Below, one piece after another: positions 1-7,280 of a stretch of DNA of 10,544 bases. The notes under the pieces are model-generated. The model was given only the letters and a program-made list of their open reading frames with translations. It was not told the DNA's origin and ran no database searches. Position numbers and translations under genes: made by a program. Origin of the DNA: Physocladia obscura (taxonomy: Eukaryota > Chytridiomycota > Chytridiomycetes > Chytridiales > Chytriomycetaceae); the NCBI GenBank assembly GCA_027596945.1, contig JADGJH010000467.1:1-10544 (forward strand), written 5' to 3'. Position 1 is the stretch's first letter. The number at the start of each line of letters is the position of its first letter.

Positions 1-47
1 TGTTTGCTTACTTTTTAAAAAAAAAATAAAAAAAAAGAAAAACTAAC

Positions 48-413
48 AAGCGAATATTCGAGATCGGGTTCAATTGCATTATACTCTTTAAGAATTGCGT
101 TTGATTCAAGAAGTTTCTGGGTCGAAAGCCTGAGACGCGCAATCTGGTCACATAAGAGTTATTAAATCCAAATATCGAAACGACGCTTCAGCAGCAAAAC
201 CTCGAGTTGAAGAAGTTCGGGATTATTTGAACCTGTGATTTCGTCGAGTGCGGCAACGGGAATTCCGGCGGCCGTTTGCCGGGATACGGATTGATTTGTT
301 TGACTTCTTTCAGAAGCGGATGGAGCAGGTGCGGAAAAAGTTGTCATATAAACGCCAGGCATAACTTGAATTTCGTCGGCGGTGTTATTGCTATCAAAGC
401 TTTCAGCGGTCAT
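48..413 (-). CDS. Small coiled-coil protein, 3' end missing (two visible exons)
   Basis: I do not recognise the family. Exon 1 (413 down to 201) starts at ATG 413 and encodes 71 residues: a Ser/Thr/Ala-rich, probably disordered N-terminus, then ELLQLE. A 57-nt intron (200 to 144, donor GTTTTG, acceptor ACCAG) joins in phase 0 to exon 2 (143 to 48). The join gives one continuous heptad-like helix (ELLQLE/IARLRLSTQKLLESN) and then an acidic EYNAIEPDLEY stretch. A donor GTTAGT at 47 is followed by a poly-T tract, so the gene most likely continues past the left edge. An in-frame ATG at 470 is possible, but it would overlap the promoter region of the divergent phosphatase gene. The 71 + 32 residue model is inferred from frame continuity and helix continuity; coiled-coil adaptor or complex-subunit proteins are the kind of role to expect, with no specific call. 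Confidence 0.6.
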
Positions 414-492
414 AATACTGATTTGACGTAGAGTGTTTTTTGAGGGAGAAAAACAAAGTTCGCATATCAAATATAATCAAAACAAATTAGAA
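414..492. promoter_or_regulatory. Short bidirectional promoter region
   Basis: Only 79 bases separate the ATG at 413 (minus) from the ATG at 493 (plus). The segment is AT-rich toward the phosphatase start. It must carry both 5' leaders and probably a shared promoter, unless transcription starts inside a neighbouring gene. No TATA box or named factor site could be assigned. Confidence 0.4.
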
Positions 493-1313
493 ATGGGTTC
501 TGTCTTCAAACCAAAACACAGTTTGATAGAAACGGATACACTGCCGTTGCGTATTCTGATTACAGACTGCCCGCCGTCCGCTGCGCTTTTGGCTGAATTC
601 TACGTGCCAGTTTTTGCCGAACTGGGTGTGTCGCATGTGATCCGTTTGTGTGAGCCAACATACGATTCGCAGATTCTCTCGGATGCTGGCGTAGTCGTTG
701 TCGATTCGATGGCTTTTCAAGATGGTTACTTTTTCTTTTCTTTTTCCGTCTTTTCCGTCTTTTTTTTTTTTTTTTAAAATAAAAAACAGGCTCCGCTCCT
801 CCACAAAATATTGTCGCAGAGTACCGTACATTCATCGAAAATATCCTTCAACAATCGGAGTCGATTCCCGCACCAGGAACACCCGACTCATCGAACGCAG
901 TACCCCGAAATTCTCGAAATACAACCTCCACACGCCAAAAACCAACCATTGCCGTTCACTGTATCTCCGGTATCGGTCGGGCTCCAATATTTGCCGTTAT
1001 TCCTCTAATCGATTTCGGTATGGATCGCGTGGAAGCCGTTGAGTTTGTACGTTCGAAACGTCGTGGTGCTTTCAACCGAATTCAGATTGATTGGATAATG
1101 GACGAACGTGCTGGTCTTGCGCTGAAAAAAAAAAAGCAAACGTCTAGTTTCGGAGGGTTGTTTGGGGCAAACAGTGGTGGCGGCAATAACAGTAGTCTTC
1201 GGGATAGTATCGGAAAAAACCGTGACTCTATTTCTTCGCTTTCGAGCAGTAATATTTCGGCGGGAAAAAAAAACGGCAGCCTGCTTGGTGGATTGTTTGG
1301 AAAGAAAAAATAG
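493..1313 (+). CDS. PRL-type (PTP4A family) dual-specificity phosphatase, 251 aa, two exons
   Basis: Exon 1 (493-724) and exon 2 (790-1313) join in phase 1 across a 65-nt intron (GTTACT...AACAG). The protein matches the PRL fold throughout: an N-terminal RILITDCPP strand, VIRLCEPTYD, an acid loop FQDG-SAPPQNIV with the general-acid Asp at about residue 77, the P-loop AVHCISGIGRAP with catalytic Cys135 and Arg141, and EAVEFVRSKRRGAFN. Family members remove phosphate from proteins or lipids and bind CNNM magnesium transporters. Two oddities stand out. A Ser/Pro/Asn/Thr-rich insert sits at about residues 97-128. The C-terminus is extended by roughly 65 residues that are Gly/Ser/Lys-rich, holds GGLFG twice and ends in KKK, where the animal PRLs I know end in a prenylated CAAX box. 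The start at 493 is preferred over in-frame ATG 433, which lies inside the divergent transcription unit. Membrane attachment, if any, would have to use the basic tail. Confidence 0.88.
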
Positions 1314-1707
1314 CTTTAGCCTCTTGAAATACAATAATTTTTTGATCTCGTTTGAACACAAATATGATATTTACGCATTTTTTCGTTGAGTTGGTTCTCC
1401 AAGATACAAATCGGGCAAGTTCGCACCTTCAAGATTATCGTAAAAGCAGAATTGAAAATAATAAAAATTCTATACAAGCTTTGTGAGATTTCTGAAAGCC
1501 AAAATCTGTTATAATGGTCGGAAAAATCAGAAGGAAATATTTAAAACAAATTTAGCTCAATCCGGTTTTTTAGCTCTGCAATAATGATAAACGCGAATCA
1601 GAGTTGGCGAAATCCCCGATTTTTTCACATTGAAATTTTTTCTTGTTTCTTGGCTCCTCTTTTTCAGTTCTTGGCCACACCACTCTTGGAAGAAAGTGAT
1701 TAAAAAT
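1314..1707. other. Spacer with one small open frame
   Basis: AT-rich intergenic DNA between the phosphatase stop and the glycosyltransferase-like start. It contains a 40-codon ATG frame (1364-1486) and a pyrimidine-rich run ending in TTTTTCAG at about 1667. That run could be the acceptor of a 5'-UTR intron for the downstream gene, but no convincing donor was found. Confidence 0.4.
1364..1486 (+). CDS. Possible small ORF, 40 aa
   Basis: ATG at 1364 to TGA at 1484-1486. After a short hydrophobic start (MIFTHFFVELVL) the predicted peptide is polar and charged, with a helix-friendly middle (LQDYRKSRIENNKN). It follows the phosphatase stop by 50 bases on the same strand. There is no homology signal and the length is compatible with chance in AT-rich DNA. 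It could be an uORF in the leader of the next gene. Confidence 0.15.
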   Translation: MIFTHFFVELVLQDTNRASSHLQDYRKSRIENNKNSIQAL

Positions 1708-3276
1708 ATGCCATCCTGGAGATTGTCTAAAGTTTTGCCGATCACAGCTTATTTGATAACTTTATGTCTCATACTGGCTCTGATTGGGTTTGCGACAAAT
1801 CAATTGATTATACTTGACGCATCCAAAAAATTGGAAACTACAACCAAACAAAATCAGCAGCAAGAAATGCAGAAATTACTACTACAACAACTGCAGCAAA
1901 AGAAACATCATGAACAGCAAAAAAAAGAGCAGGAAAAGCAAAAAGAGCAGAAACACCAAAATAAAGAAGCGGAAAAGCCAGTGACCTGTACCTCCAGTGC
2001 TAATTGTAAGTAATTAAAATTTTTATACATTGTAAAATAACTTTTTGTATTAGGTCATTTGCAATTGCTCTGGGATCCCACAAAACCAGTAAACTTCTCA
2101 ACCTCCACTAATATCACATCTGTACTTTACTACAATACGCATTCTGGCACAAATGCAAATTTTGCCGCCGTCGCAAAATCACTTTCCTTCAAGCTCCATT
2201 CATTCGACCCTCGCGCAATCGTGCCGTACGGTATGTCCGAAACCGCAGCAAATCGAATAATAGCCTCCGGACACGTCGGCTATCTTTGCACTGCGTTTGA
2301 TGTCATTGTAATTGCCGACACTCTCCCTCATGCGCGACACTTTATCCAAAGCATCGTTGACGGAAATCCATGCCGCGCCCAAATTATCGTTGAAATGACG
2401 AATCGCTTCAACTGGGAAGTAAAAGACACAGAATTGTACCATGAAACGATCCGCGTCGCTGTTGAGCGGAGACTGGTGCAATTTGTTGCCAACAACCGTG
2501 CCGAGCATGCGTTTTTGGAGGATGCTATAGGTCTGAAATTTGAACCTGACGTTCGTCAAGTTATTGTGCGGCCACTGGGAATCAGTGTTGACGCATATTG
2601 GCCGCGTCAGTATGGCGTTCAGAATATTAACACTTTTGTTGCGCGTGAGAACTTTTGCGGTGATGCGTACAAAACTTTGAAAAACAAATACCATTTACCG
2701 ATTGCAATTGTTCCGGCAGCAACTCATTACGGCGGCCCGAAAAATTTGGCCAAATTCAAAGCGTTCATTGACTTTCCGTATCAATATTCTGTCATGAAGT
2801 TTTACGAAAATATTGCGTATGGAGTTCCGCAGTATCTTCCTACTCCACGGTTTTGGGAAGAGGTTTTGGATGTAAGTGTTTATTATTTTATTGATTATTT
2901 TAATTGATTTTATTCTTTTATTTTATTTTATTTTTTTTGTTTACTTGATTAGAACAAACTTCATTGCGCGTGGTGGGCGTCGCCGAATGTTTTGAAAAAT
3001 CTCGTGAAACAACGCGACAAGAATCGTGTCTCAAATCCAAATAATCTACAAATTATCAAAAATTTCCCAGACTGGTCCGCTTATATGGACCTTTATGATC
3101 CACTTTTTGAACCTTATGTATATTATTTCGACTCCATTGATGAACTTTTGGCCTTGGTTAATCAAACACCTGATCAAGTTGATTGGAAAAATGTTCGAAC
3201 TAATGGACCCCTGTTTTACGAAAAATATCGGGAAATGATTTTAAAAGAATGGGAAAAATTGATTTTTGAAGGATAA
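1708..3276 (+). CDS. Type II membrane protein, probable GT-B-like glycosyltransferase, 479 aa, three exons
   Basis: Exons 1708-2005, 2054-2871 and 2953-3276 join across introns of 48 nt (GTAAGT...TTAG, phase 1, completing a Cys codon) and 81 nt (GTAAGT...TTAG, phase 0). Residues about 10-30 form one membrane anchor after a basic start (MPSWRLSK). A Gln/Lys/Glu-rich stalk follows (about 40-92), then a globular domain. That domain begins with VLYYNTHSGTNANF, contains DVIVIADTLPHARH, EMTNRFNW and VRPLGISVDAYWP, and later HYGGPKNL and KFYENIAYGVPQYLPTPRFW. The last segment resembles the donor-binding E-x-x-A-x-G-x-P region of GT-B glycosyltransferases. Topology (short cytosolic tail, anchor, stalk, lumenal domain) suits a Golgi enzyme. 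Donor and acceptor are unknown. An in-frame ATG at 1630 would add 26 residues; 1708 is chosen because it places the basic residues and anchor normally. Confidence 0.7.
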
Positions 3277-3872
3277 ATGCTTCAGTGTGATAGATATTTA
3301 CTTGATTTTGCTATTAAAAAAAATTTTTTTTTTTTTGATATGCTTTTGGCGTAATAGTCAAATAGTTTGCATCTGAAGGAACACTACATTTCATGATTTA
3401 ATTTTGCCCGACAATTTGCATTATAAGGAGAATTTATAACACGAACAAAAAAAATTAAAAAAATTAAAAATTCTCCCAGGATATCAAATTTTGAAAAAAA
3501 GAAAAAAAAAGACAGTGTTCCATGAATGTAAATGCATGTGTCAATTCTAATAAACAATCTTTTTTCTTTTTTCTTTTTTTCTTCTTTATTCTTAGGATGA
3601 CCTTGTTCCATGGGACCTAAAATGTAAAATTCTCTTATTTGATAAACTCCGCCAAGTGACATGAAGCACACTACTCTGAAAGCTACCGAATTAATCTAGC
3701 TTTTTACAGCAAAGTATCGAAGGAGACCGGTAAGACGCCACAAAACTAATTTTTCATTGTTAAATGTATCCAACCCTAATAAAAATTTTAGGTTCACTTT
3801 CTTATCCACACATAAACTTCATTTATTTCCAAAAAACAATAGAAAGGAAAACGATAGAAAAGAAAAAAAAAA
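3277..3872. other. AT-rich spacer with splice-like signals
   Basis: No full gene seen. The stretch holds the 3' end of the glycosyltransferase-like gene, several homopolymer A and T runs, and two intron-like signals on the plus strand: a long pyrimidine tract ending in CTTAG at 3595, and a well-formed 62-nt GTAAGA...CTAAT...TTTTAG unit at 3730-3791. A 22-codon frame (3596-3664) follows the first. The minus-strand 3' UTR of the 3873-4555 gene probably also lies here. Confidence 0.45.
3596..3664 (+). other. Possible terminal exon or exon remnant
   Basis: Directly after an acceptor-like pyrimidine tract the plus strand reads DDLVPWDLKCKILLFDKLRQ and then VT before TGA at 3662. A CTAAT branch-like site lies upstream at about 3547, and a donor-like GTAAATG occurs at about 3528. 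The short exon before it cannot be defined, so this may be a relic of a gene or an unrecognised UTR exon. Confidence 0.2.
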
Positions 3873-4555
3873 TCAACCGGAATGCTTCTGAGAGCCAATG
3901 CGATGACTGTGAACGTGGGCCATGGCCAGGTTGAAGTTTTCGTCTAGAATCTCTCTCTCTTTGTTCTCCATGTTCTGGTGCTGCTTGATAGTGACGGTGC
4001 GGGCGGGTCTCCAGTCCGTTTCGATGACGGCCTTGAGGGTTCCGTCGGGGTTGTACTCGGGCCGGCCGCCGTGGGCATTGAGGATGTCGTCGACCTCGCC
4101 GTTGTGGATGAGGGCGAGCGCCTCCTCGGTGCCGGAGTCGTCGTCGCCGCCGTCGCCGTCGCCGTCGATGCTGGAGAAGAACACGCAGCCGGCGAGCACG
4201 GCCACGAGCGCCACGATTACGTAGATGGCCTGCGTCACGTGCCTGGTTAGGAATGCCCAGGCTGCAAACAAACACGACAAGAAACACTTGCATTGAGTCC
4301 GTTGCGGTTGATTTCGGCGCGCTGGTCGTCGGTCAGCGCGGCCGACGGGTCGTCGCTTTCGGCAACGGCCGTGGCGTTGTCGCGCCTGCCAACAGCCGCA
4401 CCCACGGCGCCCCATTGCGCCTGGCGTGCCAGCTCCACGCCGACGCCCACGCCCACGCCCACGCCCGCATTCGCGACAGGCAGCGACTCGACGCCAACAA
4501 CGGCGAGTGCAATCACCGCAGACACCGCAGCTACTAGTCTGGTGCCGACACGCAT
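3873..4555 (-). CDS. Small secretory/membrane protein with signal peptide and one transmembrane segment, 206 aa, two exons
   Basis: Family not recognised. Exon 1 (4555 to 4292, 88 codons) starts MRVGTRLVAAVSAVIALAVV, a typical signal peptide or signal anchor. It continues with a Gly-Val dipeptide run (GVGVGVGVGV), an NAT glycosylation sequon and an acidic, Ala-rich part ending EINRNGLN. A 62-nt GC-AG intron follows. Exon 2 (4229 to 3873) opens with the membrane segment AIYVIVALVAVLAGCVFF, then an Asp/Gly run (DGDGDGGDDD) and a soluble tail with GGRPEYNPDGTLKAVIETDW. The likely topology is type I with a tail of about 95 residues. The splice was chosen because it keeps phase 0 and matches the decayed relative at 4771-5223. 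An in-frame ATG 45 bases upstream is possible but spoils the signal peptide. The gene is far more GC-rich than its surroundings. Confidence 0.7.
4138..4168. repeat. GTC/GCC trinucleotide-like microsatellite inside exon 2
   Basis: An imperfect run of gtc and gcc triplets on the plus strand encodes the Asp/Gly tract of the membrane protein on the minus strand. The in-frame periodicity suggests growth by replication slippage. Confidence 0.7.
4230..4291 (-). other. GC-AG intron, 62 nt
   Basis: The donor reads AAT|GCAAGT and the acceptor ACGCAG|GCC. A CTAAC branch site lies about 18 nt before the acceptor. Apart from the GC start, the donor fits the GTAAGT pattern of other introns here. A nearer AG (TTTGCAG, at about 4262) would give an out-of-phase 30-nt intron. 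The downstream relative has a GTAAGT intron at the same protein position, between EIN(R/S)N(G/A)L(N/S) and AIYVI. Confidence 0.72.
4436..4470. repeat. GCCCAC hexanucleotide microsatellite inside exon 1
   Basis: Four to five near-perfect copies of a gcccac unit (plus strand) encode the Gly-Val run of the 3873-4555 protein. The length probably varies between strains. Confidence 0.75.
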
Positions 4556-4770
4556 CTCTCTTTTTTCTTGAAACAAAGTTTTCTGAATCCAAGAAATCAA
4601 TTTGGACTATTTCAATTTGCACAAATCGGACTTTATGTTCGTGTGAGAAAGAAGGGACTGGCACTGGCACCAGCACTGACGGGTTCCTTTCCCTTGGTTC
4701 TCTTTTTTCTCTCTCTCCTCGCTCTCCTCTCTAGCAGGCCACTTTCGCCTTGTTCCCCTTCACGTTCGTA
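4556..4770. other. Spacer and leader of the membrane-protein gene
   Basis: It contains a pyrimidine-rich plus-strand block (about 4689-4735, many CTCT units), which is purine-rich on the transcribed minus strand, and a short tggcac-like repeat at about 4660-4678. No gene seen. The minus-strand promoter for 4555 must lie here. Confidence 0.4.
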
Positions 4771-5223
4771 TTAACCCACGCCGCCGTGCAGCTCCTCCCT
4801 CCACAGCCAGACCCTCTCCAGCGCCACATTTGTAAGCACCCCAGTGCCGTCGTACTCGGGTCGCCCGCTCAGCGCAAATAGCGCATCCACCGTCAGGTTC
4901 GTTGGATGCTTGTCTAAATACATGCATACTCGCTGTTGGCATGTCGCAGTAAAACGAGACTGCTGATTACGTAAATCGCCTGCATCAAAACCTTCTTTGC
5001 CTTTTAGATGTGATACTATAAGACTTACGCTGAGCGCGTTGCTGTTAATTTCCTGCAATTTTTTTTGTTAGTGTCGCACTAGTTGTGAGATTATAGGTAT
5101 TCCTACTTTTGGTTGATGACCGCAACAGCTACTTGTGCCATCGAAATAATAACGATTATCGCCGCTGCCACAATGCCACCGATTCGTTGTCTTATTGTAT
5201 TCGGTATTCGGCTCTAGTATCAT
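4771..5223 (-). pseudogene. Decayed tandem relative of the signal-peptide/TM protein
   Basis: Pieces of the 3873-4555 protein recur in order: a hydrophobic leader frame (IRQRIGGIVAAAIIVIIS, from 5195) whose equivalent of the start codon is ATA, then EINSNALS (5052-5029), AIYVISSLVLL (from 4979) and a tail with LSGRPEYDGTGVLTNVALE ending at TAA 4771. Clean introns remain at 5106-5053 (54 nt, CTAAC branch, TTGCAG) and 5028-4980 (49 nt, GTAAGT, GATGCAG). The TM frame hits TAG at 4914, while the tail lies in a different frame, so at least one frameshift is needed. The Gly-Val and acidic parts are missing. Alternatively, an ATG at 5223 reads open through both introns to give a 68-residue protein (39 + 8 + 21 codons) with a different, Cys-containing N-terminus; transcripts would decide. 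Confidence 0.55.
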
Positions 5224-5833
5224 TCTGTTTTCTTTTTTCTTTTTTGTTTTTTTTTTTTGACTGGGTCAACAAAAATACGAATGTAAATTGTAAGATGCAG
5301 TACAATAGAAAGAGATTAGAAAGCTGCAGAAAATCGAGGTATGAGGGTGCAGTTGCCGTATGCCGGGTTGTTTATTCTGTCGCCGATTAAAATACATCAA
5401 AAATTATACGTAAAAAATTTTAAAAATAGAAACATAAAACATTGGCTTGAAATTTATAGATTTGAGAACTTTTTCCAGCGAGTTTTATTTTAGCGTATAC
5501 GTTAAGTATTAAGTTTCTGTTGCTCTCGTAACCGCATCCACGTCAATTGTTAAACAGATGAAAAGAAATTCAAACTATATTTCTTGCAATTTTCAGTTTC
5601 ACTAAAGTATGCTGTTGATTTATTAATTATATTTTTAATTTTATTTTAAAATAATTTTTTAATTTAAATAATTAATTTTTTTTTTAATTTTTTTTTTTTT
5701 TCAAGCGAATGTGAGAAATTATATCCTTTTGAAGACTGCTTCGAAACTGTTTTGTGTCACATTTCATCAATATTAAAGGTAGCATGTTGCAGGAGGCAAA
5801 AAAAATCAAACATTTAATTGGTAAGAATACAAT
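5224..5833. other. AT-rich spacer, no gene seen
   Basis: It holds a T-rich block at about 5226-5260 and an almost pure A/T block at about 5617-5701. Between them are short frames without protein character. The right end is the 3' flank of the GNAT-ankyrin gene. Confidence 0.5.
5617..5701. repeat. Low-complexity A/T block
   Basis: About 85 bases made almost only of A and T, with repeated TTTAATTT-like units and a final poly-T run. It is typical of spacers in this window, and there is no sign that it is an origin or attachment region. Confidence 0.7.
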
Positions 5834-7280
5834 TCAGAGCTTTTCACAAGCTGCCAAAACATCAGACAACACTTTGTAATCGTTGAGCAATTTGTTCAAA
5901 TAAGTTGGTTCAATAGTTAATTCTTCAGCCTTAATCTTCAATTCATTGTCGCATTCTTTCAATCCTGCATGAAGCTCACGCAATGCCTGATTTTTCGCAG
6001 ACGGTTCACTGAACGACGTTAGAAGAAATTTTGACATCTCCTCGGTCCATCTGTCGATGGAAAAAGTCGGAATGAAAAAAGCCATGCGGTACTTTTTCAT
6101 ATCCTCAATTTCCTCCAAGAGTTTATCAATCGGTTTCTTATCATCTATATTTTTAACGTCTACATTAGCTCCATGTGAAACCAAGAAAAATTTCATCTTG
6201 AGTGATTCTGTGGCCAAATGAAGAGGAGTATTCCCGTGATGATCTTGCAAATTCACATCCAAATCATAATTATTGACAAGAAACTCGACCATTTCAAAAT
6301 TATGGGCCACTGCAGCGTGGTGAAGCGCAAAAATCTTTTCCAGACTGGCACCGCGAGCCAACAGAGAGTCCAAAGTGGAAATATCAGATACTTGTTCTGC
6401 GGTGAGCCAATCTAAAAGTTCCTGGTCCACACCTTCAAACACGGGTGTTTTTGGTCGTTCTGGATCTTTCGAGATTACCAATTTAGAAGTGTCCAAATCG
6501 TATTCAGATACGTGCGAACGCTCGAGAAACCAGTAGTGGCTTGTTCCGACTTGAATATACCCAAGTTTCGCAAACAAACGCGCAATTTTTTCGGTAGGGA
6601 TTTCTTTCGCCGCAATAAACGCCTCTTCGTTGTGAAAACCGTGTCGGTTTTGATCCTGGACGCCCCACGGTGCTGGGAAAAACGCCGAAATTGCCCACCG
6701 ATTTTCGAGATGTTCAAAAAGGCCGCGAATTATTTCAAGCGAAAGTCCTTGGCCACGGCTAAATTTTGCCACATGCACTTCGTTGATGTAAAGTATGTCT
6801 CCTTCATTCGCGGCGTTGATGCGATCGTGATCATTTCCAAGAATTTGGCTGGTGATCTTGGGAACTAGCATTTCGTCCGCATTGAAAAATTCCCGCGCCA
6901 TATCGCAAACCTCTTGCGACGGAATATCAGCCGTTTGGAATATATTCTGGCCGTACTCTGGTTCGGTATAGTTTTAGAGAACGGCAAAAAAACAGAAAAC
7001 GAACAACGAAAGTAAACAAACCCCGAGTCAACAGCCAAGCATCCAGTACACCCAACTTGGTAGATTTTTTTTCGTTCCACATCTCCACGTATATATAAGT
7101 GAGCGACGGGGATTCGTATTCACCTTCCCAAATCACAAACTTTTTGTCCCTAATAGTCTTGTTGAAGTAGTGTTTCGCATGTCCAGCATAGTAATCAGCG
7201 TCAGCGTCATATTCGTGAGACTCAAAGCCATATCCATCTGTGGGAAGTTCGTCGATACTACTATTGCTCAGATTCAGCAT
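5834..7280 (-). CDS. GNAT-like acetyltransferase domain plus ankyrin repeats, 460 aa, two exons
   Basis: Exon 1 (7280 to 7022) and exon 2 (6957 to 5834) join in phase 1 across a 64-nt intron (GTTTGT...ACCAG); the lengths sum to exactly 461 codons including TGA. Residues about 140-235 look like a GNAT fold: ILYINEVHVAKFSRGQGLSLEIIRGL fits motif A, with R-G-Q-G (about 154-157) as the pyrophosphate-binding loop for acetyl-CoA, and KIARLFAKLGYIQVGTSHYW fits the closing motif B region. Residues about 275-365 hold two to three ankyrin repeats (ALHHAAVAHNFEMVEFLV; DHHGNTPLHLA). A charged helical C-terminus follows. The N-terminal 100 residues are acidic and Tyr-rich. Members of this superfamily move acetyl from acetyl-CoA to amines, and ankyrin repeats bind partners, so a substrate-recruiting role is plausible but inferred. 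No close named homologue is recognised. Confidence 0.8.

Noticed and set aside
433..492. Longer in-frame start for the phosphatase at ATG 433
   Set aside because: It would extend into the divergent gene's leader and add residues with no match to PRL N-termini; the ATG at 493 sits right before the family-like region.
487..835. Lys-rich open frames on the minus strand
   Set aside because: They are antisense to phosphatase exon 1 and its poly-T intron; the Lys run is simply that intron read backwards.
698..1042. Plus-strand frames with a Phe-rich run
   Set aside because: They read through the intron of the phosphatase in the wrong frame and have no domain character after the splice.
2200..2694. 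164-codon minus-strand frame
   Set aside because: It is exactly antisense to exon 2 of the glycosyltransferase-like gene, whose frame shows conserved-looking motifs and matched splice phases.
3823..4293. Arg-rich minus-strand frame
   Set aside because: It is a shadow in the GC-rich second exon of the membrane protein; the Arg run comes from the Asp/Gly microsatellite in another frame.
4296..4676. 5' extension of the exon 2 frame into a long single-exon protein
   Set aside because: The upstream part is Arg/Cys-rich noise in a different frame from the signal peptide; the spliced model gives signal peptide, TM and a match to the tandem relative.
6475..6868. Open frames on both strands within the GNAT-ankyrin gene
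   Set aside because: They overlap the GNAT domain in other frames and show no domain.
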